Shown here piece by piece: positions 1 to 8,667 of a stretch of DNA of 64,000 nucleotides. The translations under genes were made by a program, and so were the position numbers. How positions within the stretch are numbered: the stretch's first letter is position 1; every line of letters starts with the position of its first letter. The DNA lies in contig NZ_SSNZ01000002.1 of NCBI RefSeq assembly GCF_004801375.1, positions 806,001 to 870,000 of the forward strand, given 5' to 3'. The DNA comes from Flavobacterium supellecticarium. GTDB lineage: Bacteria > Bacteroidota > Bacteroidia > Flavobacteriales > Flavobacteriaceae. The notes beneath the pieces are model-generated. The model made no database searches, had not been told where the DNA came from, and worked only from the letters and a program-made list of their open reading frames with translations.

Positions 1-696
1 GCTGAAACCGGAGTGAAGCGGATTGTTTACGTGAGTTCGATCGCAGCGTTAGACTACCGACAACTTCCTACCAAAGAAAGTAAGGGTTATAATACCGATC
101 GTAGGGATATGTATTACAATTCCAAAAACGATGGCGAAAAATTGGCGTTCGAATTGGCTAAAAAGCATCAAATTGAATTGGTGGCGGTATTACCGTCGGC
201 GATGATAGGTGGTGTTGCTTTTGCACCGCTCAATGTGTCGTACAATATCATTAGCCTGATTTTAAAAAAACAAATTCCGGTCGAAACCAATATAACCCTA
301 AACTGGATAGATGTCAACGATGTGGCCGAAGGGTGTTACTTAGCCGCGACAAAAGGACGTAATGGTGAACGCTATATTCTGGCGAACGAACAGTGTACCT
401 CGATAAAAGAAACGACGCGAATTGCGCAGGAATTGTTTCCGGAATTGGGTTTAAAACTTCCGATGGCGGTTCCGAAACCCATTTTATATACGGTAGCCTG
501 GCTGATGGAAACGACCAGTGCGATAAGGGGAAAAGCACCCGTTATCACTACAAAAGACATCGCAATGTTTTCGGGATTACAGCAAAACTTCGATATCACC
601 AAAGCGCGAACCGAACTGGGATTTACGCCCAAAAATACAAAGCAAGCCATTCGGGAAGCGATGCAATATTTGCGTGAAAACGAGCGTAGGTTATGA
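1..696 (+). CDS. NAD(P)-dependent epimerase/dehydratase, 5' end outside window
   Basis: C-terminal part of an extended short-chain dehydrogenase related to dihydroflavonol-reductase/3-beta-HSD-like epimerases. The frame is open from base 1. The GTG at 13 reads as an internal Val in the family pattern G-V-K-R-I-V-Y-V-S-S, so the gene starts upstream and its Rossmann glycine motif is outside the window. Visible features are the VYVSS strand, the catalytic YxxxK (YYNSK, about 34 codons in), the LPSAMIGG loop and the NWIDVNDVAEG segment seen in this family. It should act in the cytoplasm on a nucleotide-sugar or carbonyl substrate that cannot be named from sequence. No operon partner is visible downstream. 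Confidence 0.85.
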   Translation, partial: AETGVKRIVYVSSIAALDYRQLPTKESKGYNTDRRDMYYNSKNDGEKLAFELAKKHQIELVAVLPSAMIGGVAFAPLNVSYNIISLILKKQIPVETNITLNWIDVNDVAEGCYLAATKGRNGERYILANEQCTSIKETTRIAQELFPELGLKLPMAVPKPILYTVAWLMETTSAIRGKAPVITTKDIAMFSGLQQNFDITKARTELGFTPKNTKQAIREAMQYLRENERRL

Positions 697-974
697 GTTA
701 GTAGGTGTAAAGTATAAAAAAAATAACCCTTTAGGACGTTTTTTCAGCAGATACATCGGGTAGTTCCGAAATATAAAAGCATTCTGAAATAAAGGCGAAT
801 GGGCGCTATTATCCATATTAAACAGCACGATATCACCAAGAAATTTAATTTTTGAAAAATAAAATAATACGTGTTTTTACGTTACTTCATTTACCATAAT
901 AAAAATAATTTCGCATAATGCTATATATAAAGCGGCATTGTTTTTAAATAAAATTAACCCCAAATACAATAATT
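697..974. other. AT-rich intergenic region with a TACGT direct repeat
   Basis: No gene is visible. The only notable element is TACGT-N5-TACGT at 868-882, which belongs to a motif recurring in this window (see the sites at 6993, 23202, 33193 and 59541). It lies 107 nt before the start of the next gene and is the likely regulatory region for it. Confidence 0.5.
868..882 (+). promoter_or_regulatory. TACGTGTTTTTACGT motif, candidate regulatory site
   Basis: Two TACGT half-sites separated by GTTTT. It is similar to the elements before the collar operon and the amidase gene, but stands 107 nt rather than 76 nt upstream of its gene. The cognate regulator is unknown. Confidence 0.4.
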
Positions 975-1481
975 ATGAACACAACAAAACAAGAAAATCC
1001 TACGTGCCAACAGAAAGTAAAACCGGCTGGTATCGCAATAACCGGCGTTAAAGTGAACCGCATAGAGACGCAAATCGATTTCCCAAATCCAAGACATGAC
1101 AAGCCTTTGCCACCCATTTCTCAGGCGACAGTAAATAAGGATAACGAATTGGAAATCAGTATTGTCGTATTTATCAGTGCGAATACCGCGATTAAAGGCG
1201 ATGAATTAAAAGTTATACAGGATTTTAGCTATACCAACGATCAGGTTCCGTATGCTAATTTTTACGTATGCTATGATATTGCTCCGGAACCGTGTGCGAC
1301 GTTTAATATCTTTCAAGTGAATTTTACAGCCGATCCCAAAGGCTATATTCCAAACGCGACTTTACCAAAAGGTTTACCAGTACCCAACCTTTTAGCGCTA
1401 CAAGAAATCGTTACTTTTTTATGGGACGAAGATCCTGTGGGTTCCAGAGGTACGGTTACAACGGTACAATCGGGTGTATAA
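975..1481 (+). CDS. hypothetical protein, 168 aa
   Basis: I do not recognise this protein. It has no signal peptide or membrane segment and is rich in beta-type stretches (for example ELEISIVVFISAN). It has a few Cys residues and a polar N-terminus. The ATG is preceded by an AT-rich leader, and the gene is followed 15 nt later by a strong terminator, so it is monocistronic. It sits directly upstream of a two-component system and of a GH64-like protein of similar unsignalled, beta-rich character. A TACGT-type motif lies in its upstream region. Function unknown. Confidence 0.7.
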   Translation: MNTTKQENPTCQQKVKPAGIAITGVKVNRIETQIDFPNPRHDKPLPPISQATVNKDNELEISIVVFISANTAIKGDELKVIQDFSYTNDQVPYANFYVCYDIAPEPCATFNIFQVNFTADPKGYIPNATLPKGLPVPNLLALQEIVTFLWDEDPVGSRGTVTTVQSGV

Positions 1482-1497
1482 TTCCAAGTGATTAAAA

Positions 1498-1526
1498 AAC
1501 AGCGTCATTTTGACGCTGTTTTTTTA
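1498..1526 (+). terminator. rho-independent terminator
   Basis: Perfect 10-bp stem (1498-1507 with 1511-1520), 3-nt loop TTT and a following T-run, placed 17 nt after the stop of the 168-aa gene. Confidence 0.9.
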
Positions 1527-1551
1527 ACTAAATTGCGGTAAAAATCAGTAG

Positions 1552-3288
1552 ATGAAAGCCGTTTTTAGAATCGTAATTTTTAGTTTTTTGCTTTATTCCC
1601 AATCAAACTCAGCGCAACAAAACTATACCCCTTTTGAAAAGGAAATTATAGCCAAAAGCAAAACGATTGTTGGGAATCCCGATTTTACAAAAGCACAGCA
1701 TTTTTTTTTACAAAAAGAATGGGACTCCTGCTTTGTTTACACGATGAAACAGTTAAGTGTCGGCAAGCAACCCGAAAAAATTCAAAACTTTTGTCACTTT
1801 TTTAGAGGTTTCGGCTTTAAAGAGAAAAAACTATTTAAAGAAAGTAAAAAAGAGTTTCAACTCATTACAACCGACTTTCAATTCCACAATCATATTCAAA
1901 TGTTTCTAGGCGAAATTGCTTTAGAAGAAAAAAGATTTAATGAGGCCGTCAACTACTTTACCGAAATTGAACAACTCCATCCCAATTTGCTTTTGGGGAT
2001 CAAAAAAAGCAGTGTAAAACACAACCTGGGTTTGTGCTATTTGCATTTGGAAAAATACGATACCGCTGAGCGCTATTTACGGGAAGGATTACAATTGGAA
2101 GAAGCGCAAAACGATACTGTTGCTTTAGTCGGAACTTATGGCGACATGGCCACATTGTATTATGATCAATATAAAGACAAACTGGCGATACCTTATTTTG
2201 AAAAAGCCTATCAGCTCTCGAAAAAAGTAAAAAATTACCAGCTAAAACAAAATGCAGCCTTAAATATGGCTGTGGTCGAAGAAAATCGTAACGATTATGC
2301 CAAAGCGCTAACCTATAGAAAAGAATACGAACAGTGGAAAGATTCGTTAAACGATCAGAATAAAGTGTGGGAAGTTGCCGAACTCGAAAAGCAATTTACC
2401 GTAAAGCAAAAACAAAAGGAGGTAAGTCTGCTAAAGGCGGAAAATAAAATTAAAATAGCCGAGCGAAACGGACTGTTATACTCCGCGATAGTATTATTCG
2501 TGTTATTGGGAACAGCGGTTTATTTCTACAGGGAAAAGACAAAAAAGAACAAAATCATATCGGCTCAAAAAGAAGCGCTTTCCGAGCTCAATGCCACAAA
2601 AGATAAACTATTTTCTATAGTGAGTCATGACCTGCGTTCTGCTGTGAATGCTATGAAAATCAGTAATGCCAGATTACTGGAAAATGTAGCCGCCAAAAAC
2701 CTGGATGAACTGGATTCGTTGTTACAACGCAATAGTGCCATTGCAAATAGTACATACAATTTATTAGATAATTTATTGCATTGGGCGTTATTGCAAACCA
2801 AGCAATCGTATTTTGAAATAACCACTATCCGATTGTATCATTGTGTCGAACAAATGGTTTATAATTACCGGCCGTTACTGTTTGAAAAAAATCTTGTTTT
2901 TGAAAATACAATTTCCAGGAATGACATTGTTTGCGCCGATCAGGAATCGTTAAAAATAATACTTCGGAATTTTATCGACAACGCTATCAAGTTTTCAAAA
3001 GAAAACGGAATCATCAAAATGTATACCCAAAATACCGATGAAAAGTATTGTACTTTGCTAATCGAAGATAACGGAATTGGCATGAGTACGGCCTTACAAA
3101 CTGCCCTTTTACAAGAAACAAGACTGTTGTCGAAAACCGATAATGAAGCCATAAGCGGTACGGGTCTGGGAATGCAATTGTGTAAATCATTAATTCAAAA
3201 AAACGGAGGGAAATTAGACCTGAAAAGCGAAGTTGGAAAAGGAACCAAAATCATTGTATCTTTGATTAAAAAGCAACCCAATGGATAA
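1552..3288 (+). CDS. TPR-containing sensor histidine kinase
   Basis: Membrane-bound two-component kinase of the Bacteroidota TPR type. Layout over 578 aa: signal peptide (1-21), sensory tetratricopeptide-like helices (about 55-265), coiled coil (about 270-305), one transmembrane helix (about 308-326), HisKA with phospho-acceptor H359 in SIVSHDLRS, and HATPase_c with N-box NFIDNAIKFS (473-482), DNGIGM (506-511) and GTGLGM (536-541). All catalytic boxes are intact. The TPR part would face the periplasm. Its stop overlaps the start of the response regulator by 8 nt, so the two are translationally coupled partners. The signal sensed is not visible. The GH64-like gene and the collar block downstream are possible targets by position only. 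Confidence 0.93.
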   Translation: MKAVFRIVIFSFLLYSQSNSAQQNYTPFEKEIIAKSKTIVGNPDFTKAQHFFLQKEWDSCFVYTMKQLSVGKQPEKIQNFCHFFRGFGFKEKKLFKESKKEFQLITTDFQFHNHIQMFLGEIALEEKRFNEAVNYFTEIEQLHPNLLLGIKKSSVKHNLGLCYLHLEKYDTAERYLREGLQLEEAQNDTVALVGTYGDMATLYYDQYKDKLAIPYFEKAYQLSKKVKNYQLKQNAALNMAVVEENRNDYAKALTYRKEYEQWKDSLNDQNKVWEVAELEKQFTVKQKQKEVSLLKAENKIKIAERNGLLYSAIVLFVLLGTAVYFYREKTKKNKIISAQKEALSELNATKDKLFSIVSHDLRSAVNAMKISNARLLENVAAKNLDELDSLLQRNSAIANSTYNLLDNLLHWALLQTKQSYFEITTIRLYHCVEQMVYNYRPLLFEKNLVFENTISRNDIVCADQESLKIILRNFIDNAIKFSKENGIIKMYTQNTDEKYCTLLIEDNGIGMSTALQTALLQETRLLSKTDNEAISGTGLGMQLCKSLIQKNGGKLDLKSEVGKGTKIIVSLIKKQPNG

Positions 3289-4027
3289 TGTAAACATCCT
3301 CATTATTGAAGATACACCCGCTGAGAGTGAGGCGTTGATCAAGGTATTAAAAGCCCACAATTATACCATCACCGGCGTGGCAACCAGTCATAAAGAGGCT
3401 TTGACGCTTTTTTACAATACTAAAGTGGATATCGTTATCATCGATATTTTTTTAAATGGTTTGCCAGACGGACTCGCTTTTGCCGAAAATATCAGTGTTG
3501 TTCCCAATGCTGCGAAGCCTTTTGTTTTTTTGACGAGCTCGACCGACCGCCAAATATTTGAACGGGCAAAACTGACCAATCCATTCAGTTATCTGATAAA
3601 ACCGTTTAATGAACTGGAACTTTTATATGCTCTTGAACTGGCAGTTGAAAAATTCTACAATCAACACGAGGTGTTTCTTGGGGAAGAAGAAAACACAGTT
3701 GTCAGTCAGGATTATTTATTTATAAAAAAAGGAAAATCGCTTAAAAAAGTGGAAATCAGTGATATTATCTATATTGAAGTTGAAGAAAAATATTGCAGCA
3801 TTATAACCGAAACCGAAAAATTTGTCATTCTGATCTCCTTAACCAAAATTTTGGAGTTGTTCGACAGCCATATTTTTTGCAGAACGCATCGCAATTTTAT
3901 CGTGAATACTAAAAAGATAACCGAGATCATTCCGATAGACAATTTGGTGCTGTTAAAAGGCGACCATAAAGTAATTCTCAGCGATAAATACAAAGACAGT
4001 ATTATGCAACGCTATATTTTAAAGTAA
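3281..4027 (+). CDS. LytTR-family response regulator
   Basis: 248-aa cytoplasmic response regulator. The N-terminal receiver domain (1-125) has acidic residues E10/D11, the phospho-acceptor D55 in IVIID, and K107 in the LIKPF motif. The C-terminal LytTR DNA-binding domain (about 145-245) shows the family pattern ending in FCRTHRNFIVN. It should bind direct-repeat sites upstream of target genes after phosphorylation by the kinase encoded just upstream, with which it overlaps by 8 nt. Regulators of this architecture usually control extracellular or surface functions, but its targets here are not shown by the sequence. Confidence 0.93.
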   Translation: MDNVNILIIEDTPAESEALIKVLKAHNYTITGVATSHKEALTLFYNTKVDIVIIDIFLNGLPDGLAFAENISVVPNAAKPFVFLTSSTDRQIFERAKLTNPFSYLIKPFNELELLYALELAVEKFYNQHEVFLGEEENTVVSQDYLFIKKGKSLKKVEISDIIYIEVEEKYCSIITETEKFVILISLTKILELFDSHIFCRTHRNFIVNTKKITEIIPIDNLVLLKGDHKVILSDKYKDSIMQRYILK

Positions 4028-4219
4028 TTTTCAGACTTATTCCACCGATTTATTCCTTAGCTTTTTTGCCTGTTGTAAAAGCGTTATAATTAATACTACG
4101 CATTAGGAATCTTATGCCCAAAAAATACTGTTTCGTTCCATTTTTTTAAATCACAAAAGCAGATACAGCTACTTTTATAAAACAAAGAACACCGTTTATC
4201 AATTTAAAAAAGTAATACT

Positions 4220-5548
4220 ATGGCAACATTAACAGTAAAATTTAAGAACAACAGTGGGTTATCGGATAACCTGGTGTCCATCGGATTTGTATCCGGAAGT
4301 ACTACCGCTCCATTTAGCATCAGTTACCCGTCTCCTTTTAATGCAGAACCATTGGAACTGCAAATACAACCTTTAAATCAAACAAAAGGCACTGGAAATT
4401 GGTATCCTTTAACGGATTTAAGTAATGGCATCACCATTTCAAATTTCAGTGGCCGGATTTATGTCGCTTATGGTCAGACGTGGTCCGTTTTGAAAGCCGG
4501 ATATGAACCCGCTCAAAATAGTACCGATGCCAATTTCTTTCTGCGCTATGATAAAATGGAATTGACCTTTAATGGTAATCCGGCAGATGTAGCCGATTTA
4601 ACCAGTATTGATTATTGGAGCATTCCGATGCAGTTAGAAACTTTCCTAAACGGAACCTGCGTTCAGGTGGATAATGGAGTCAAAACCGGAAAAACGGCCG
4701 AAATGATATATTCGCAATTAAGCGCGATTACCACACCGCCACAATCAGGGTTAAAAAATGCGATTGCTGCGGTTGTTCCGGGAAGCTTTCAACAAGGACC
4801 TACGCAACCCGGAACCGGTTTTGCACGTATTATAGGGCCATCTTCTTATCCGCCCATTGGAGGTGTTCCGATTATGCCATATGATCTTTTTGAAAATTAT
4901 ATCGACTATTTAATCCAGAATTTTGGACCGGGTACGACTTTAGGAAACGTTATCCCCGGATTAGGAAACGGAACAATTGCTACAATTGGAGGTTATTTTA
5001 ACGGGGTAGGACCTGTTGTACCGACAAGCGGGCCGCAAAGTGCTCAAAGTTATAATTTTACGGCATCAATAGATAATTCGGGAGCTGTTACGTTAACCGG
5101 AACTGTAGGTAGTGTTAGCGGAACGACGACTATCGTGTATAAAAAAAGTGATTTAATCAGTCCAAGTGGTATTTATGGTGCCAATGCTTCCTTTTCGATT
5201 AATGGCGGAGCGGCTCAAAATCCGGCAAACGATGTTTATGGATGGATAACCGGCGATTTGTTAGCCGGATTTAATATTGGCGCCATTGCTTCGGAAACAA
5301 CAATAAACACTGTACAAGTGGGGACGATGGAGAGCTCCAAATGGTTTACACTACCGGATACGTCTTTATTTGGTAATTTACAAAGCAACTCATCATATTA
5401 CAATCAATATGCAGCTACGTTACAACCGTTGTCGGACGCCTATAATTTTGCCTATTCCGATCGCTTTTCACCGGTATTGGTATCGTTAAATCCGGCTACG
5501 GTGGATACTTTACAGATTTCGGTGTTTGATGTTGCTACAAACAGTTAA
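4220..5548 (+). CDS. GH64/thaumatin-like (beta-1,3-glucanase-type) protein
   Basis: 442-aa protein whose first about 240 residues resemble the GH64 / thaumatin-like fold: a short N-terminal beta region, then RYDKMELTF (109-117) and SIDYWSIPMQLETF (129-142), the pattern that precedes the substrate cleft in laminaripentaose-producing beta-1,3-glucanases. The C-terminal half is Gly/Ser/Thr-rich. There is no N-terminal signal peptide, which is odd for a glucanase and suggests intracellular storage, non-classical release or a non-enzymatic role. It is transcribed alone, with a 192-nt leader and a perfect 14-bp hairpin after the stop. Enzymatic activity is inference, since the family also contains uncharacterised non-glucanase members. 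Confidence 0.65.
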   Translation: MATLTVKFKNNSGLSDNLVSIGFVSGSTTAPFSISYPSPFNAEPLELQIQPLNQTKGTGNWYPLTDLSNGITISNFSGRIYVAYGQTWSVLKAGYEPAQNSTDANFFLRYDKMELTFNGNPADVADLTSIDYWSIPMQLETFLNGTCVQVDNGVKTGKTAEMIYSQLSAITTPPQSGLKNAIAAVVPGSFQQGPTQPGTGFARIIGPSSYPPIGGVPIMPYDLFENYIDYLIQNFGPGTTLGNVIPGLGNGTIATIGGYFNGVGPVVPTSGPQSAQSYNFTASIDNSGAVTLTGTVGSVSGTTTIVYKKSDLISPSGIYGANASFSINGGAAQNPANDVYGWITGDLLAGFNIGAIASETTINTVQVGTMESSKWFTLPDTSLFGNLQSNSSYYNQYAATLQPLSDAYNFAYSDRFSPVLVSLNPATVDTLQISVFDVATNS

Positions 5549-5560
5549 AAAAGTATGACT

Positions 5561-5594
5561 AAAATGTACCAATTCCAGACAATTGGTACATTTT
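5561..5594. terminator. perfect 14-bp inverted repeat, terminator-like
   Basis: 5561-5574 pairs perfectly with 5581-5594 around a 6-nt loop. It has terminal A and T runs and lies 13 nt after the GH64-like gene. It would work as a bidirectional terminator. Confidence 0.75.
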
Positions 5595-5596
5595 AA

Positions 5597-5868
5597 CGAT
5601 ACATTTCGGGCGCTGTAGCAACCGAGGTAACTCCGGAGGGTATTATAAAGCCTTAAAAGCGTCGTTGTTGAGTTATGGCGCCACATTTGAAAATGTAGTC
5701 AAAGAAAATTTATATACCACCGATATAGAAGCCATGAAAAAATACAACTACATTAGAAAAGAATTCTATAAAGGCGACTTTCCGGCAGCGACATGGGTAC
5801 AAATACAAAGACTGTATATGCCGACAGCAAAATTAGAGGTCGAACTAATCGCCCATTTGCCGAAGTAA
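5597..5868 (+). pseudogene. RidA (YjgF/YER057c/UK114) family remnant
   Basis: Decayed enamine/imine deaminase gene. Translating from 5597 gives YISGAVATEVTPEGIIKP and then a stop, which is the N-terminal RidA signature (isG....p.G). A different frame then carries KASLLSYGATFENVVKENL and the C-terminal part ending LEVELIAHLPK, the typical RidA terminus. About 25 residues between the two pieces are missing and the frame has shifted. The only remaining open frame (67 aa from a TTG at 5665) lacks the N-terminal half. The gene abuts the hairpin after the GH64-like gene, so its own promoter has also been lost. Confidence 0.75.
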
Positions 5869-5940
5869 ACGGAGTAGGGTATTTTATTTTAATGTCAAGC
5901 GGAGTGCCACAGCGTAAAAACATAGTAGTCCTGATTCTTT

Positions 5941-6771
5941 TTAATTGATTTTTGCAGAGAAATAGGCATAGGTTTTTACCTCATATCCTGAATCTTCATC
6001 AAGGGAAGATCTATACGCTTTTATAAATAGTGTCGAATCGCCTTTCCATCTTATTTCTTCAATCGATAATCCGTTTTCGATAAAACAGCTTGCGTATTCT
6101 TTCAGGAAAAATTTTGGATTCTGTTTATCATTAATTTTTAAAACGGCGATACTTAACGGTCCTGATCCAACTTCTGGATTTTGATAATATACCATGAATT
6201 TGTTGTTTTCGGAAGCAACAGGCAATGAAACACTCCAATCTCCCAAGGATTCAATTATATATTGATAATTTGTTGTTCCGTCAATCAGAATCATTTCCGC
6301 AAAACCTAAAAGGTCTATGGTAACAGACTCATCACGTAAAGCATATAAATTCAGTTTTGAATTATAGCCTAAATATTCATGTCCGCTAAGCTCTTCACGA
6401 CCTAATTTTGCAGCATATGTAATAGAATCGGCTACTTTTTCAAAACTCATTTTTTGGTTAGCGGTTTGGATATAAAATTTTTTTGAATCCTGCTGAATTC
6501 TATTTTCACTAAATGTTTGAGTTGATTTTATTTTATTAAAATCTTTTTCTTCTATAGAATCAAGTTTAAAACTTTTGAGTGATTTATAAGTATCATAATA
6601 TCCAATTCGAATTACAGGGTACTTACTTTTTGAATTTTCAGGGTTATTGGCCTCGATTTTAGTAGTGTCCACTTTGTTTTCGTTTGTTTCATCCGCGTCA
6701 TTTTTATAGGAATTTGAAAAATTGCAAGAGGTGAGTAACACGATTAAAAAAAATAGAGTGTAATTTTTCAT
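5941..6771 (-). CDS. hypothetical lipoprotein, 276 aa
   Basis: Starts with a lipoprotein signal peptide (MKNYTLFFLIVLLTSC, lipobox LTSC) followed by a Ser/Asn/Lys linker. The mature part is soluble and mixed alpha/beta, with no family I recognise. It is expected to be anchored in the inner leaflet of the outer membrane or at the cell surface. It is transcribed alone on the minus strand. Its upstream region holds a 55-nt sequence (6836-6890) that recurs before the Pth2-like gene at 27430. Confidence 0.7.
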   Translation of the reverse strand: MKNYTLFFLIVLLTSCNFSNSYKNDADETNENKVDTTKIEANNPENSKSKYPVIRIGYYDTYKSLKSFKLDSIEEKDFNKIKSTQTFSENRIQQDSKKFYIQTANQKMSFEKVADSITYAAKLGREELSGHEYLGYNSKLNLYALRDESVTIDLLGFAEMILIDGTTNYQYIIESLGDWSVSLPVASENNKFMVYYQNPEVGSGPLSIAVLKINDKQNPKFFLKEYASCFIENGLSIEEIRWKGDSTLFIKAYRSSLDEDSGYEVKTYAYFSAKIN

Positions 6772-6835
6772 ATGTATTTTTTAGAAAACGTTTCGATAGA
6801 CTGTTGTATAAAATTGTTTGGCTAATTTATTGAAA

Positions 6836-6890
6836 AATGTAAGTTAAAACTTTAAAATAAATAAAAAATACTGGATAACGAAATGATGAA
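6836..6890. repeat. dispersed repeat, copy 1 (mate at 27488-27543)
   Basis: Both copies share AATGTAAGTTAAA, then a TTAAAAT-rich stretch, then GGATAACGAAAT. Each lies 65-120 nt upstream of a minus-strand gene start (6771 and 27430), so it may be a promoter-region duplication. Confidence 0.55.
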
Positions 6891-6992
6891 AAGAAATATT
6901 GGCAATTGACAAAAATTGCAAAACATTGATTGGACGTTCAACAACATTTGTTTGCCTAAAAAGGAGTGCTAAAATAACATTCGCAGGTGGAA

Positions 6993-7008
6993 TAGGTATT
7001 TTTACCTG
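6993..7008 (+). promoter_or_regulatory. TAGGTATTTTTACCTG motif before the collar operon
   Basis: Near-palindromic AGGTA-TTTT-TACCT element whose first base is exactly 76 nt upstream of the ATG at 7069. The related motif at 23202 has the same 76-nt offset from the amidase gene. The position fits an activator or promoter element. Confidence 0.5.
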
Positions 7009-7068
7009 TAAGAAATCTACGAAAAAGTTATAGGTTCGGCCTTTGAAAATGGAACGATTTTAAAGCGT

Positions 7069-7806
7069 ATGAAAACAGCTAAAAGACAGCAGATTACTAC
7101 AAAAGACATTATCTTGTTTCTTCTTTTTTTAATAGCCAATGCTTCGGTGTTGTTTGCTCAAAATGATGCTTTAAAAATACTTCCGAATGGAAATGTTGGC
7201 GTAGGAGCAACCAATCCGAACGAAAAACTTCAGGTCGCCGGAAACATTAAATCGGAAGGACGGATCAAAGACAAAACCGGAAACGTAGTACCGGTAGGTT
7301 CTATTATGGCGTTCGCCGGCGCACAGGCACCGGATGGCTGGTTGTTGTGCGATGGAAAATCCTATCCGGTATCAGGCGACAAAAATGACCTTTTTAATGT
7401 AATCAGTACGACTTATGGAGGCGGTAACGGTCAGTTTAATGTACCCGATTTACGACAAACGTTTGTGATGGGCGCCAATCCGGCAAACGGAAACGAACAA
7501 TTGGGTAAAAAAGGAGAAGCCGACCGGCATACACACAGTATCAATCCTCCGGGCCAGTCATTTAAGACATCGGATGACGGGGCGCATTACCATAGATTCA
7601 ATCCCAACTGGTATAAAAGAAATTTTGGATCAGGAGGTTACTCCGGCATCGATACAGACGGGACAGATATTAAAAACCAGACGACAGAAAGTGTTCCAAA
7701 TCATTCACATTCCGTTTATGTTGCGTTACCGGCTTTTACAAGTGGTGAATATACGGGACAAAATCGCCCGAAATGGATGGCTCTAAATTATATCATAAAA
7801 TATTAA
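7069..7806 (+). CDS. secreted phage tail collar domain protein
   Basis: 245-aa protein with a Sec signal peptide (1-31). It then has the Bacteroidota fibre-type repeat N-G-N-V-G-V-G-A-T-N-P...KLQVAGNI (39-61) and a phage tail collar domain starting at VPVGSIMAFAGAQAPDGWLLCDG-type sequence (about 74-140). The C-terminal His pairs DRHTH and NHSHS are the kind that bind metal in trimeric fibre tips. Collar domains cap trimeric beta-helical fibres, so this is probably a surface or secreted fibre. It is first in the long plus-strand operon. The signal peptide distinguishes it from real phage tail fibres and from the second collar protein at 22540. Confidence 0.85.
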   Translation: MKTAKRQQITTKDIILFLLFLIANASVLFAQNDALKILPNGNVGVGATNPNEKLQVAGNIKSEGRIKDKTGNVVPVGSIMAFAGAQAPDGWLLCDGKSYPVSGDKNDLFNVISTTYGGGNGQFNVPDLRQTFVMGANPANGNEQLGKKGEADRHTHSINPPGQSFKTSDDGAHYHRFNPNWYKRNFGSGGYSGIDTDGTDIKNQTTESVPNHSHSVYVALPAFTSGEYTGQNRPKWMALNYIIKY

Positions 7807-7829
7807 CCTAACATTAAAATCTAATAATT

Positions 7830-8528
7830 ATGGCAGTAACAATCTCCGAAATTCAAAACCTTACGACTTCAGATGTATTAAGTAATGAGGATATAGCAAA
7901 ATTCAATAATGCGACAGCCTATGCCGCAACTATTGAAGCAAAAGACGTGACTTCAACCTGGAAAGCTTCGGATAATATCCAGGTAACCTGGTCCAATGGT
8001 AATAAAGTAGTAACAAGAGCCGTTAACGGAACGATAGCAGTTGCAGATGGTAAATGTACGATAAGCGGATTAGTCGATGTGTCCAAATACAGTGTAGGTT
8101 TAAACGGACAAATTGGAATTGGTCCGAAAACAAACCCGGAAGCCGTTTTAGTGAGCGTACGAATTGGAAATATCCCAACCGCCAACAATCCGAAAGCCGA
8201 CTGGATTATCGATTTTAGCGACAAACAGGAAAGTGCACCGGGTACCAGTATCAAGTTAAACGAGCTTGTGGAGTGGATTCAGGGCAAATCGAACGATACT
8301 ACAACTGTTAGTTTTCCTCCAGTTAAAGCCGGTGAAAAAGAGATAAAAGATTATACCATCGAGTTTAAAGATTTTTATTATAACGCTACGCAAAATACAT
8401 TCGATTTTAATGTACAGTCAAAAGATGGCGATACCATACAATTTGGCAATTTTACCATTAAGAAAGCAGGTTTTCGGGTAACCAATACGCCGCAAACCGT
8501 TGCTACAAAAGCTATCGAAAAAGCATAG
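7830..8528 (+). CDS. hypothetical protein, 232 aa
   Basis: No recognised family. There is no signal peptide or membrane segment. An N-terminal helical start (about 1-35) is followed by alternating beta-type segments, with one acidic/amphipathic helix around residues 145-160 (KLNELVEWIQG). It lies 23 nt after the secreted collar gene and 139 nt before the 1088-aa gene. That gap contains an imperfect GGGATCC/GGATCCC hairpin that could attenuate transcription. Membership of the fibre/giant-protein operon is inferred from spacing and strand. Confidence 0.65.
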   Translation: MAVTISEIQNLTTSDVLSNEDIAKFNNATAYAATIEAKDVTSTWKASDNIQVTWSNGNKVVTRAVNGTIAVADGKCTISGLVDVSKYSVGLNGQIGIGPKTNPEAVLVSVRIGNIPTANNPKADWIIDFSDKQESAPGTSIKLNELVEWIQGKSNDTTTVSFPPVKAGEKEIKDYTIEFKDFYYNATQNTFDFNVQSKDGDTIQFGNFTIKKAGFRVTNTPQTVATKAIEKA

Positions 8529-8567
8529 TTTCCAGAGCAAACGATTTTAAAATAAAACTACCATTCA

Positions 8568-8607
8568 AAAGGGATCCGGTTTAGCTAATAAATTAAGGAT
8601 CCCCTTT
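8568..8607 (+). terminator. imperfect hairpin, possible attenuator
   Basis: AAAGGGATCC (8568-8577) pairs with GGATCCcCTTT (8597-8607) with one bulge and a 19-nt loop. There is no strong T-run after it, so it may only reduce read-through inside the operon. Confidence 0.4.
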
Positions 8608-8667
8608 GTATGAACAAACCTGTCGTTTTCAGATAGGTTGATCATAGTACAATAATTACCGTTTAGT

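Noticed and set aside
1552..4027. Cognate LytTR binding sites upstream of the collar operon
   Set aside because: The shared motif before the collar and amidase genes is a near-palindromic TACGTATTTTTAC type, not the usual LytTR direct repeat, so a link is not claimed.
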